Below, piece after piece: positions 6,747-13,814 of a stretch of DNA of 26,281 nt. Origin of the DNA: Ruminococcaceae bacterium UBA7101 (GTDB lineage: Bacteria; Bacillota; Clostridia; Oscillospirales; Acutalibacteraceae); the NCBI GenBank assembly GCA_002493325.1, contig DKYL01000060.1:1-26281 (forward strand). The letters run 5' to 3'. The first letter of the stretch is position 1, and each line of letters opens with the position of its first letter. A model generated the notes under the pieces. It saw nothing but the letters and a program-made list of their open reading frames with translations. It made no database searches and was not told the DNA's origin. A program made the position numbers and the translations under genes.

Positions 6747-8303
6747 TTACTCTGCATTCTCACTGATGGTAACATCTTCTGTTTCATCAGTGGCTTCAGT
6801 ATCTGCAGCTGCTCTTCTTTCTGCAAGTGCAGCGGTAATTCTTTCCTTCTTCTCACCGACCATATCGTAGAAGAGTATAGGTATGAACTGAAGAACTACA
6901 AATATAGCAGGGATAATCGTATAAATAGCGAGGAATTTTGTCAGTACAGAGTCAGTTTGGCTTGCATATGCTACGTTGGCACTTGTTGAAAACTGGTAGC
7001 CACTCCATGTGTAAACAAGTGTGGGAGCAAGCCACTTGGTGCCTGCAGACGCAATTTTAGAGAACAGACCATAGCCTGCATAAGCAAGACCTTCCTGACG
7101 CTTACCTGTTTTGTATTCCATCTCATCAATACAGTCAGCAATCATAATATTAGGTGTAACGTTTGTGTTACCGTGCTGAATACCACAAAGGAAATTAATT
7201 ACAAGGAACATGGCAATTAAGAAATTTGAACCTGAAATATTTGTAATACCTCCTGCAAGAACAACTGAATAGAAATACATCAGAGCCATTGCTGAAGCAC
7301 CGTATACACAGAAAATAATAAATGTTTTCTTAGTAGAGAACTTCTTAAGAACAAAGTTAACAAGCAGAGTACCAACGGCTGTACCGATACCCATCGGAAG
7401 CATAAGTGCAAGCTTTAAGCCCTTTGAACCAAGAAGATAAACAGCTATGTAAAGTGATACTGTACCGTAAACACCACGACCAAAGCCGAAAAGCTTGGTA
7501 AGTGAAACCATAAGCAGGTTTTTGTTGGTGAATACAAGCTTGATTGATTCAATCAGTGATACCTTTTCAGTTGTATAAGGCACACGCTCTTTGTTGTTTG
7601 CAAAGAAAATCATTACAAAAATCATCATACCAAGGGCACAAACTGCAGTTGAAATGATAAGGTCAATACCCTGACCCTCAGCATTTTTGTACTGCTGATT
7701 ACCCATTAATGCCTTCATAATAGCAGGCACAACAATGATTACAACCTGACCGCCGCTCTGACCGACAGAACGAAGGAAGGAAGCGATTGAAATAGCACTT
7801 GATCTTTCCTTCGGATTTGGTGAGCAAAGCGCACCAAAGCAGTTTGAAGGTGACTCAACCGCACAGGAAATTGCGGTGTAAAGTGCATAAATTACAAACA
7901 TCCAGATTGTAGCAACCGTGAATGATGTTGTGTTCGGAGCAATAAAAACAAGCATTGAAATAATTGCAAGCGGAATTGCACCGAAGCCTACCCAAGGCTT
8001 AACCTTACCGAGCTTTGTTCTGGTTCTGTCAACAAGCATACCGATAACAAGCTCGCAAACAGCACCAACTACACCTGCAACACCAAAAACGGATGATACA
8101 ATTGTAGCAAGCTGAGCTGAATCAAAGCCCTGTCCTTTGAATGCGAAGTCTGCAAAGAAAGTCATAGTATAGTCCGGCATCCAGCCTGTAAGCAGGGCAA
8201 CACCGAATAAACCTATACCGAAGGTAACAATCTCTGATGGCTTCATGTACTTTTTCTCTGCAGGAGCTGTTGAAACTGCTGCAGCGGCTTTAGTTTTTGC
8301 CAT
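6747..8303 (-). CDS. GPH-family cation symporter (MFS), second paralogue
   Basis: A 518-residue, roughly 12-helix membrane transporter of the GPH family. The post-helix-2 signature is present but altered: E84-L-V-I-G-M-L-V-D92-R followed by K-L-G-K-V-K-P-W, where most members have D-P at the start. The conserved IADCIDEMEYKTGKRQEG motif before helix 9 is intact. The N-terminus has an Ala-rich cytoplasmic leader of about 20 residues and the C-terminus an acidic tail (ATDETED). AGAGGGG lies 7 nt before ATG 8303. It forms a two-gene unit with the extracytoplasmic protein that follows 14 nt downstream. The substrate is unknown. It shares fold and family motifs with the transporter at 2467-3921, but the two sequences are clearly diverged and not a recent duplication. 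Confidence 0.9.
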   Translation of the reverse strand: MAKTKAAAAVSTAPAEKKYMKPSEIVTFGIGLFGVALLTGWMPDYTMTFFADFAFKGQGFDSAQLATIVSSVFGVAGVVGAVCELVIGMLVDRTRTKLGKVKPWVGFGAIPLAIISMLVFIAPNTTSFTVATIWMFVIYALYTAISCAVESPSNCFGALCSPNPKERSSAISIASFLRSVGQSGGQVVIIVVPAIMKALMGNQQYKNAEGQGIDLIISTAVCALGMMIFVMIFFANNKERVPYTTEKVSLIESIKLVFTNKNLLMVSLTKLFGFGRGVYGTVSLYIAVYLLGSKGLKLALMLPMGIGTAVGTLLVNFVLKKFSTKKTFIIFCVYGASAMALMYFYSVVLAGGITNISGSNFLIAMFLVINFLCGIQHGNTNVTPNIMIADCIDEMEYKTGKRQEGLAYAGYGLFSKIASAGTKWLAPTLVYTWSGYQFSTSANVAYASQTDSVLTKFLAIYTIIPAIFVVLQFIPILFYDMVGEKKERITAALAERRAAADTEATDETEDVTISENAE

Positions 8304-8337
8304 AAGAAAACCCCTCTTTGTTAAAAAATTTCAATTT

Positions 8338-8366
8338 ATTATATCACTATCAAACTGAGAAAACAA
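8338..8366 (-). promoter_or_regulatory. Sigma-A promoter of the second symporter unit
   Basis: On the minus strand, -35 TTGTTT (8361-8366), a 17-bp spacer and -10 TATAAT (8338-8343). About 25 nt upstream of the -35 lies TTAAACGCGTGTTAA (8387-8401), a near-palindrome around ACGCGT of the kind bound by LacI-type regulators; this last point is only a suggestion. Confidence 0.65.
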
Positions 8367-8449
8367 TAGAAAATTTTACTTTTATTTAACACGCGTTTAA
8401 TAATTTATATTTTCTTTATATATTTATAACAAACTGCATAACGAAAAAA

Positions 8450-8471
8450 AGGAGAGTCTTTCGACTCTCCT
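8450..8471 (-). terminator. Terminator of the FMN-binding-like lipoprotein gene
   Basis: A 9-bp stem (8450-8458 with 8463-8471) and a 4-nt loop, followed on the minus strand by seven Us, 14 nt past the stop. Confidence 0.92.
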
Positions 8472-8484
8472 AAAAAATATTTAC

Positions 8485-9480
8485 TTATACTGTAGCTGCA
8501 GCAGCAACAGTTTCAACGATAGAGCTGACAACAATTGTACAGCCTGCCTTTAAGTCAGCATCTGTTGGCTTGCCATCCTCGCCGACAGCTGCTTTAATCT
8601 CAGCAGCGGTCTTACCCTTTGCCCAGGTTTCAAAAGCAGCAGCCTGCTCATACCATTCCTTCTGGATTGGAGAAATAGCCTTCATATTATAGTTTTCTTT
8701 AAGCTCTTTCTTTGACTGATAAGCACCCTTCTCAACGGTGAACTTGCCGTCAGCAATTGAGCACTTAGCCTGTGAAGCATCAATCAGACAAGAAGTAATT
8801 TTACCCTCTGCATCGAAAGTAACAGCAGCATAATTTGAATCATACTGAAGGTTTGTTTCATTGCTCTCATAATACTTCTCTGTTGTAACAGAAAGTCTTA
8901 AGGTATCAGTAGCCTTAGCACCCATATCTGTAGCAGAAGCCATAGCCTTTGCAACAACCTCTGTAAAGCCGTTAGCCTTGATAGTGCAGCCTGCCTTTAA
9001 GTCAGCGTCTGTTGGGTTACCCTCAGCATCAACACCAGCCTTAACTTCATCAGCAGTTTTGCCCTTTGCCCAAGCCTCGAAAGCAGCAACCTGCTCATAC
9101 CATTCCTTCTGGATTGGTGAAGCAGCTTTCATATTGTAATCTTCCTTCTTAGCGAGCTTTGTTCTGAGGTCAGAAACATCACCATTATCCTTTGTAAGGT
9201 CAGGCTTTGTCTGTGCTTCATCAATTTTAACATCTACGATTTTTCCGTCAGCATCAACAGTAACTGCTGCTGCAACAGAATCAATTTCAAGAGCAGTGTC
9301 TGAAGGATTGTATTCATCTGCCTTGATTTCACTGATAACAGCTAAACCTGTTTTAACAGTGTCTGCTTTGCTTCCGCCATCAGTTGTGTTGTCATCATTA
9401 GTGGTTTTGCTGCAAGCAGCGAAAGAAACCGCAAGAATTGATGCAAGACCGACAGCAAGAATTTTTTTCATTTTTGTCAT
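8485..9480 (-). CDS. Lipoprotein with two FMN-binding-like repeats (PplA/cAD1-precursor-like)
   Basis: A 331-residue surface lipoprotein: MTKMKK start, hydrophobic stretch, SFAAC lipobox (Cys23), then a Thr/Asp/Gly-rich linker. Two tandem repeats cover about 42-182 and 192-331. Both contain YNMKA-SPIQKEWYEQ-AAFE-WAKGKT and end in DADLKAGCTI. The repeats are also similar as DNA (8541-8720 and 8985-9165), so the duplication is fairly recent. The end of repeat 1 (AGCTIKANGFTEVVAKA) aligns with the flavinylation segment of RnfG (SGATITSNAVTEAANAA), with Asp six residues before Thr in both. So each repeat looks like an FMN_bind domain (as in Listeria PplA) with GAT changed to GCT. Whether FMN is still attached to Thr166 or Thr315 is unknown. 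The start at 9480 has AAGGAGA about 9 nt upstream. Its place next to rnf suggests extracytoplasmic redox work. Confidence 0.8.
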   Translation of the reverse strand: MTKMKKILAVGLASILAVSFAACSKTTNDDNTTDGGSKADTVKTGLAVISEIKADEYNPSDTALEIDSVAAAVTVDADGKIVDVKIDEAQTKPDLTKDNGDVSDLRTKLAKKEDYNMKAASPIQKEWYEQVAAFEAWAKGKTADEVKAGVDAEGNPTDADLKAGCTIKANGFTEVVAKAMASATDMGAKATDTLRLSVTTEKYYESNETNLQYDSNYAAVTFDAEGKITSCLIDASQAKCSIADGKFTVEKGAYQSKKELKENYNMKAISPIQKEWYEQAAAFETWAKGKTAAEIKAAVGEDGKPTDADLKAGCTIVVSSIVETVAAAATV

Positions 9481-9511
9481 AAGTCTTTTCTCCTTATATT
9501 TTGATACCTTT

Positions 9512-9540
9512 ATAATATCTTAAAAATAGGAGATTGTCAA
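9512..9540 (-). promoter_or_regulatory. Strong sigma-A promoter of the lipoprotein gene
   Basis: On the minus strand, -35 TTGACA (9535-9540, full consensus), a 17-bp spacer and -10 TATTAT (9512-9517). The lipoprotein therefore need not depend on read-through from rnf. Confidence 0.75.
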
Positions 9541-9558
9541 TATTTTATCAAAATATTG
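9538..9558. promoter_or_regulatory. Candidate operator overlapping the lipoprotein -35
   Basis: CAATATTTT and AAAATATTG (9538-9546 and 9550-9558) form a perfect 9-bp inverted repeat with a 3-nt spacer, overlapping the -35 element. It does not fit Fur, Rex or CodY consensus well enough to name a regulator. As an RNA hairpin upstream of the start it would not be transcribed from this promoter, which favours a protein-binding role. Confidence 0.45.
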
Positions 9559-9605
9559 TTGATATTAGACAATAAATGTTACTTTTTTATCATGTTTGCT
9601 ATTGA

Positions 9606-10403
9606 TTAATATATTTTTATTATATTTCTGGGGCACTTTTCCTCACAAGCACCGCACTTTGTGCACTTGTCATAGTCAATGCGTGCAATATTATTTTCAA
9701 ATATAATAGCATCACTGGGACAATTTTTAGCACAGATTCCGCAACCGATACAGCCTGCTGTACATGCTGCAGTAACATCCTTGCCCCTTGCAAGTGATGA
9801 GCACTGCACACGATATGTGCTGTTTGCAGGAACAAACTCAATCAGATTATGAGGGCAGATTTTAACACATCTGCCACAGGCGATGCAAAGGCTCTCGTCA
9901 ACAACCGCCTTTTTATCAATAATTCTGATTGCTCTGACAGGGCAAACCTTTGCACAAGAGCCAAATCCAAGACAGCCATAGCTGCAGGAATAAGGACTTG
10001 AACCCGGCATTTTTGCAGCGTAAACACAGCTGTCAACACCAAAATAATTATATGACTCGTGTCTTTTTTCGCAGGTACCGTCACATTTTACATATGCAAC
10101 CTTGCGTTCAAGCTCACCAAGCTCCTTACCCATAATTTCGGCAATTTTTTCTGCTGTGGGCTTTCCTCCGACAGGGCAGGCTGAAACAGGAGCATCACCC
10201 TTTGCAATCGCCTTTGCCAAAGCGTCACAGCCTGCATAACCGCAGCCGCCGCAGTTTGAACCCGGGAGAGCATCCCTTACCTGCTCCTCCCTTTCATCAA
10301 CCTCAACATGAAAAACCTTTTCTGCAACACCGAGAACCAATCCGATGATAACGCTGATTGCACAAACAATACCGACTGCAATTGCTATTTCATTAAAATC
10401 CAT
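9606..10403 (-). CDS. rnfB: Rnf complex subunit B, iron-sulfur protein
   Basis: RnfB (265 residues) passes electrons from reduced ferredoxin into the Rnf membrane complex. An N-terminal membrane helix (about 5-27) anchors it. Next is the Fe-S domain motif C51-G-G-C54-x4-C59-x16-C76, then an Rnf/Nqr-type region with KCDG-CEKRHESYNYFG, and a run of ferredoxin-like cysteine motifs (CLGFGSCAKVCP, CIACGRCVKICP, CIGCGICAKNCP, CTKCGACEEKCP). It ends directly after the last cluster, without the long C-terminal tail seen in some species. GGAGGT is 6 nt before the ATG. It is the last gene of the rnfCDGEAB operon, starting 14 nt after rnfA, the usual clostridial order. Confidence 0.96.
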   Translation of the reverse strand: MDFNEIAIAVGIVCAISVIIGLVLGVAEKVFHVEVDEREEQVRDALPGSNCGGCGYAGCDALAKAIAKGDAPVSACPVGGKPTAEKIAEIMGKELGELERKVAYVKCDGTCEKRHESYNYFGVDSCVYAAKMPGSSPYSCSYGCLGFGSCAKVCPVRAIRIIDKKAVVDESLCIACGRCVKICPHNLIEFVPANSTYRVQCSSLARGKDVTAACTAGCIGCGICAKNCPSDAIIFENNIARIDYDKCTKCGACEEKCPRNIIKIY

Positions 10404-10417
10404 AACAGCACCTCCGT

Positions 10418-10996
10418 TTAAGCAAACACGTTAAAGCCGTAAAAGGCAATTGACATCAGACAGGCAGTCATAAGAACAGCAGGAGTTCCTGCAAAGGATT
10501 TGGGGAAATCGTTGCTTTCTGTCTTTTCACGGACACCAGCCATAATAATAATTGCAACGCAGAAGCCCAGTGCTGTGCCGAGTCCCGTAACAACGCTTGT
10601 TACAAAATCGTTTGACTGCTGAACATTTGTAAGTGCTGTGCCAAGCACTGCACAGTTTGTTGTAATCAGCGGAAGATATACACCCAGACTTTTATAAAGT
10701 GCAGGTGAAACCTTTTTAAGAAAGATTTCAACAAGCTGTACAAGGAATGCAATAACCGCAATAAATACGATTGTTTTTAAATAGGTAAGTCCCAGCTTAT
10801 CAAGCACATAGGTGTAAAGAAGACTTGTTACTGCAGAGGACAGTGTAATAACAAATACTACCGCACCGCCCATACCTGCTGCTGTTTTAATATTTCTTGA
10901 CACACCGAGGAACGGACAGATGCCAAGGAACTGGCTGAGCACAACATTATTGATCAAAGCAGTTGTAATCAGTACAAGGAATAATGTTTTAGCCAT
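10418..10996 (-). CDS. rnfA: Rnf complex integral membrane subunit A
   Basis: RnfA (192 residues, six membrane helices) is one of the two inverted-topology membrane subunits that carry electrons and form part of the ion path. The conserved segments ALINNVVLSQFLGICPFLGVS and LPLITTNCAVLG are present, each holding the cysteine that in related Rnf/Nqr subunits coordinates an intramembrane iron-sulfur centre. The start ATG overlaps the end of rnfE by 8 nt (ATGGCTAA), with AGGAGGT about 8 nt upstream, which points to translational coupling. Length matches the family. Confidence 0.97.
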   Translation of the reverse strand: MAKTLFLVLITTALINNVVLSQFLGICPFLGVSRNIKTAAGMGGAVVFVITLSSAVTSLLYTYVLDKLGLTYLKTIVFIAVIAFLVQLVEIFLKKVSPALYKSLGVYLPLITTNCAVLGTALTNVQQSNDFVTSVVTGLGTALGFCVAIIIMAGVREKTESNDFPKSFAGTPAVLMTACLMSIAFYGFNVFA

Positions 10997-11669
10997 CGTT
11001 CTCTACCTCCTCCTTTGCTGAAGGGCAGTTTCTGCAATCGCCGTTGCACTTAGTTTCGCCCTTTGTGTGTCTGTTGGCACCCTTGAGCTTAAACTTATTC
11101 TGAATTGCACAGAGAATTGCAAGCACAAAGAATGCACCGGGAGCCATTACAAATATGGACACAGGCTCATAGCTTTCAGGCATAACCTGAACGCCAAACA
11201 GTGTGCCCGCACCAATCAGCTCTCTTACCATACCGATAATTGTTAAGCCGATTGTAAAGCCTAAGCCGATACCGATACCATCAAATATGGATAATATCGG
11301 ATTATTTTTAGATGCATACTGCTCCGCTCTGCCAAGGATAATACAGTTAACAACAATCAGCGGAATAAAAATGCCAAGACTGCTGTAAAGCGAGGTAACA
11401 TATGCATGCATAAGCATTTCAACAATTGTAACGAACGATGCAATGATTATGATATAAACAGGAACTCTGACACCGTTCGGAATCACCTTGCGAAGAAGTG
11501 AAATGATTAAGTTTGACATAATGAGAACTGCCATTGTAGCAAGACCCATTCCCAGACCGTTTTTAGCACTGGTTGTAACCGCAAGAGTGGGACACATACC
11601 GAGCATAAGAACTAAAACAGGGTTCTCTTTGATAATACCGTTATAAAGTCTTTCAAATACTTTTTTCAT
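10989..11669 (-). CDS. rnfE: Rnf complex integral membrane subunit E
   Basis: RnfE (226 residues, six membrane helices), paired with RnfA in the membrane core. Conserved segments are ENPVLVLMLGMCPTLAVTTS and IPLIVVNCIILGRAE with the two membrane cysteines. After the last helix it carries a hydrophilic tail of about 30 residues containing KCNGDCRNCPSAKEE, a C-x3-C-x2-C cluster. This looks capable of binding a metal and is not part of the core fold. GGGGGAGT sits 7 nt before the ATG. It lies 5 nt after rnfG and overlaps rnfA by 8 nt. Confidence 0.96.
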   Translation of the reverse strand: MKKVFERLYNGIIKENPVLVLMLGMCPTLAVTTSAKNGLGMGLATMAVLIMSNLIISLLRKVIPNGVRVPVYIIIIASFVTIVEMLMHAYVTSLYSSLGIFIPLIVVNCIILGRAEQYASKNNPILSIFDGIGIGLGFTIGLTIIGMVRELIGAGTLFGVQVMPESYEPVSIFVMAPGAFFVLAILCAIQNKFKLKGANRHTKGETKCNGDCRNCPSAKEEVENDG

Positions 11670-11674
11670 TTATC

Positions 11675-12790
11675 TCACTCCCCCTTTCCGAATGCTAAAA
11701 CACCGATTCTGCCCGGCTGCGGTGATGCGGCAGCAACTGCATCAACTGAATCCTCAGGCTCATCTGCCTCATTAGCAAAGGCTTCTGACAAACCGCCGCC
11801 GTAATTTTCCTGATAATATTTGATTGCCTCATTCACAGCCATATCAACAGCCTTTGTTGTAAAGGTTGCACCGCTGATTGCGTCAATCTCATTATTATCC
11901 TTATTTGCACCTGTAGCAACAGAAGTGATTTTATCAGCCTTCAAGCCCACAAACTGTGCAGCATAATCAGCCTCCTGTGCCTTTGCACCATAACCTGGTG
12001 TTTCGTTTGATGCTATAACCTCAAAGCCCTTGAGTGTTGAATCCTTGCCGATTTCAACAGCAAGTGTGATTTTTCCTGCAAAGCCCTTGGTAGTGGTTAC
12101 AGTAATTTTGTAGCTGTCGCCAAGCTCCTCTGCATTATCAACAGCAACATTTTCTACCTTATCCTTTACACCGCCTGCAAAGTTTTCCTGATAGAAAACG
12201 ATAGCCGCATTTGCCGCTTCTGTTACAGCATTACTTGTAATGGTTGCACCGCTGATTGCATCAATCTGATTATCGGCAGTTGCACCTGATTTAGTAACCT
12301 CAAGGGTTGAAGCAGGCTTGCCTGTAAACTGATTTTTAAAATCAGGCTCCGTGCATTTTGAGCCAAGACCTGCCGTTTCGCTGTTGCTGATAACATCAAA
12401 GCCTGTAAGCTTGCCGTCCTTTGTTACACCGATTGCAACCTGAATATCACCGCCGTAACCGCTTGGCGATGTAGCTGCAATGACATAGCCCACAACACTG
12501 CCGCCTGCATCGGTTACAGACAGAACATCGTTTGCAAAGCAGCCTTCATAGCCTGCATTTTTCATAACCTCTGCCGAGTTTTCAAGCATTTCAGTGGTAT
12601 TATCCACCTCTGCAAAGGAATTTGCATCAGGATAAACGACCTTATAAATTTCTGCTCTGGCATTAATCTCTGCCTGCTCAATAGGTCCTCTTGTAATCTG
12701 ATTAACAACTGCAAGAAGAGCAACACAAATAAGGGTAACAATTACCAATACAACCGTATTGAGTATGATGCTTGATTTTTTCTTAGCCAT
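11675..12790 (-). CDS. rnfG: Rnf complex flavoprotein subunit G with duplicated FMN-binding domain
   Basis: RnfG carries covalently bound FMN on the outer face of the membrane and takes part in electron transfer through Rnf. An N-terminal membrane helix (about 8-30) is followed by two FMN_bind domains. The first ends in D177-A-I-S-G-A-T183-I-T-S and the second in D303-A-I-S-G-A-T309-F-T-T. Both have the Dxx(S/T)GAT motif recognised by the flavin transferase ApbE, so two FMN groups are predicted, on Thr183 and Thr309. The usual RnfG is near 200 residues with one domain; this one has 371. Each domain also contains the paired motif SNSETAGLG or SNETPGYG. A flexible acidic and Ala-rich tail follows. 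The start overlaps the rnfD stop (TAATG). No ApbE gene is in the window. Confidence 0.95.
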   Translation of the reverse strand: MAKKKSSIILNTVVLVIVTLICVALLAVVNQITRGPIEQAEINARAEIYKVVYPDANSFAEVDNTTEMLENSAEVMKNAGYEGCFANDVLSVTDAGGSVVGYVIAATSPSGYGGDIQVAIGVTKDGKLTGFDVISNSETAGLGSKCTEPDFKNQFTGKPASTLEVTKSGATADNQIDAISGATITSNAVTEAANAAIVFYQENFAGGVKDKVENVAVDNAEELGDSYKITVTTTKGFAGKITLAVEIGKDSTLKGFEVIASNETPGYGAKAQEADYAAQFVGLKADKITSVATGANKDNNEIDAISGATFTTKAVDMAVNEAIKYYQENYGGGLSEAFANEADEPEDSVDAVAAASPQPGRIGVLAFGKGE

Positions 12791-13800
12791 TATTTATTCT
12801 CTCCTTTCGCTTTTTCGCAGCCGAAAGGCTTTGGAATTGTAATCTTTTCAATAAGAGGAACAAGGAGATTACCGATAATAATTGCATAAGACACACCCTC
12901 TGCAGAAGAACCGAGAACACGGAACAATGCAGTGAGTAAGCCGAGAATGATACCATAGATAATCTGACCCCATGGAGTAATCGGACTTGTTACATAGTCG
13001 GTTGCCATAAAGAACGCACCTACAAGAAGTCCGCCTGAAAGCACCTGACCGAGCATATAGTTTAAGGAAACATCATTACCGCTTGCTATATTAATTACAA
13101 ATATAAATAAAGCAGTTGAAAGAATGTAAGTAAGCGGAATTCTGACTGAAATAACCTTTTTAACAATGAGGTAAAGTCCGCCGATTAAAATTGCAAGTGC
13201 CGAAACCTCCCCTATACATCCGCCGTGGAAGCCAAGGAAGAGCGTGAGCAAATCAACCTCTTCTCCGCCCTTGAGCACTGCAAGCGGTGTTGCACCTGCA
13301 GTAGCGTCCGCTGCTGAAGTCAGTGCTTTAATGCCGCCTGTTTTTATCATTTCAAACTGCTCGGTTAAAGTTCCACTTGTTGCAAAATCACTCATTCTGC
13401 CTGTAAAGGAAATCAGCAAAAAGCATCTTGCCGCCAGAGCCGGGTTCATAAAGTTCTGACCCAAGCCGCCGAAAAGCATTTTAACTGCAACGATTGCAAA
13501 CACGCTGCCGATAACAGGAATCCACCATGCAACATTTGCAGGCAGGTTAACCGCTAAAATCATACCTGTTACAACTGCACTGTAGTCAAATATGGTAACT
13601 GTCTTTTTAGCAAGCAGTTCAAAAATCAGCTCACTCAAAACACAGGTGACAATGCAGATGGCAATCACCATAAGTGCTCTTAACCCGAACTGATAAACAC
13701 CGAATGCCAGCACAGGCAGCAATGCAATGGCTACGTCACGCATTACTGATTTCGTGGTATTCTGTGACCTCACGTGAGGAGATACCGAAACATTATACAT
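12790..13800 (-). CDS. rnfD: Rnf complex membrane flavoprotein subunit D
   Basis: RnfD (336 residues, roughly ten membrane helices) carries a covalent FMN in an extracytoplasmic loop. The flavinylation motif D165-A-T-A-G-A-T171-P-L is present, so Thr171 is the predicted attachment site. The family motifs NLPANVAWWIPVIGSVFAI, GQNFMNPALAARCFL and ATDYVTSPITPWGQIIYG are intact. GGAGGGG lies 7 nt before ATG 13800. It is 14 nt downstream of rnfC, and its TAA overlaps the rnfG ATG by one base. Confidence 0.97.
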   Translation of the reverse strand: MYNVSVSPHVRSQNTTKSVMRDVAIALLPVLAFGVYQFGLRALMVIAICIVTCVLSELIFELLAKKTVTIFDYSAVVTGMILAVNLPANVAWWIPVIGSVFAIVAVKMLFGGLGQNFMNPALAARCFLLISFTGRMSDFATSGTLTEQFEMIKTGGIKALTSAADATAGATPLAVLKGGEEVDLLTLFLGFHGGCIGEVSALAILIGGLYLIVKKVISVRIPLTYILSTALFIFVINIASGNDVSLNYMLGQVLSGGLLVGAFFMATDYVTSPITPWGQIIYGIILGLLTALFRVLGSSAEGVSYAIIIGNLLVPLIEKITIPKPFGCEKAKGENK

Positions 13801-13814
13801 TTTTATTCCCCTCC

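Noticed and set aside
8387..8401. TTAAACGCGTGTTAA as a LacI-type operator for the second symporter
   Set aside because: The arms are out of register by one base around ACGCGT and no LacI-family gene is in the window. Noted only as a weak suggestion under the promoter.
9606..10403. Several open frames on either strand across rnfB, rich in Cys-to-Ala or His shadow sequence
   Set aside because: They lie within rnfB in other frames, lack ribosome sites and encode no recognisable protein.
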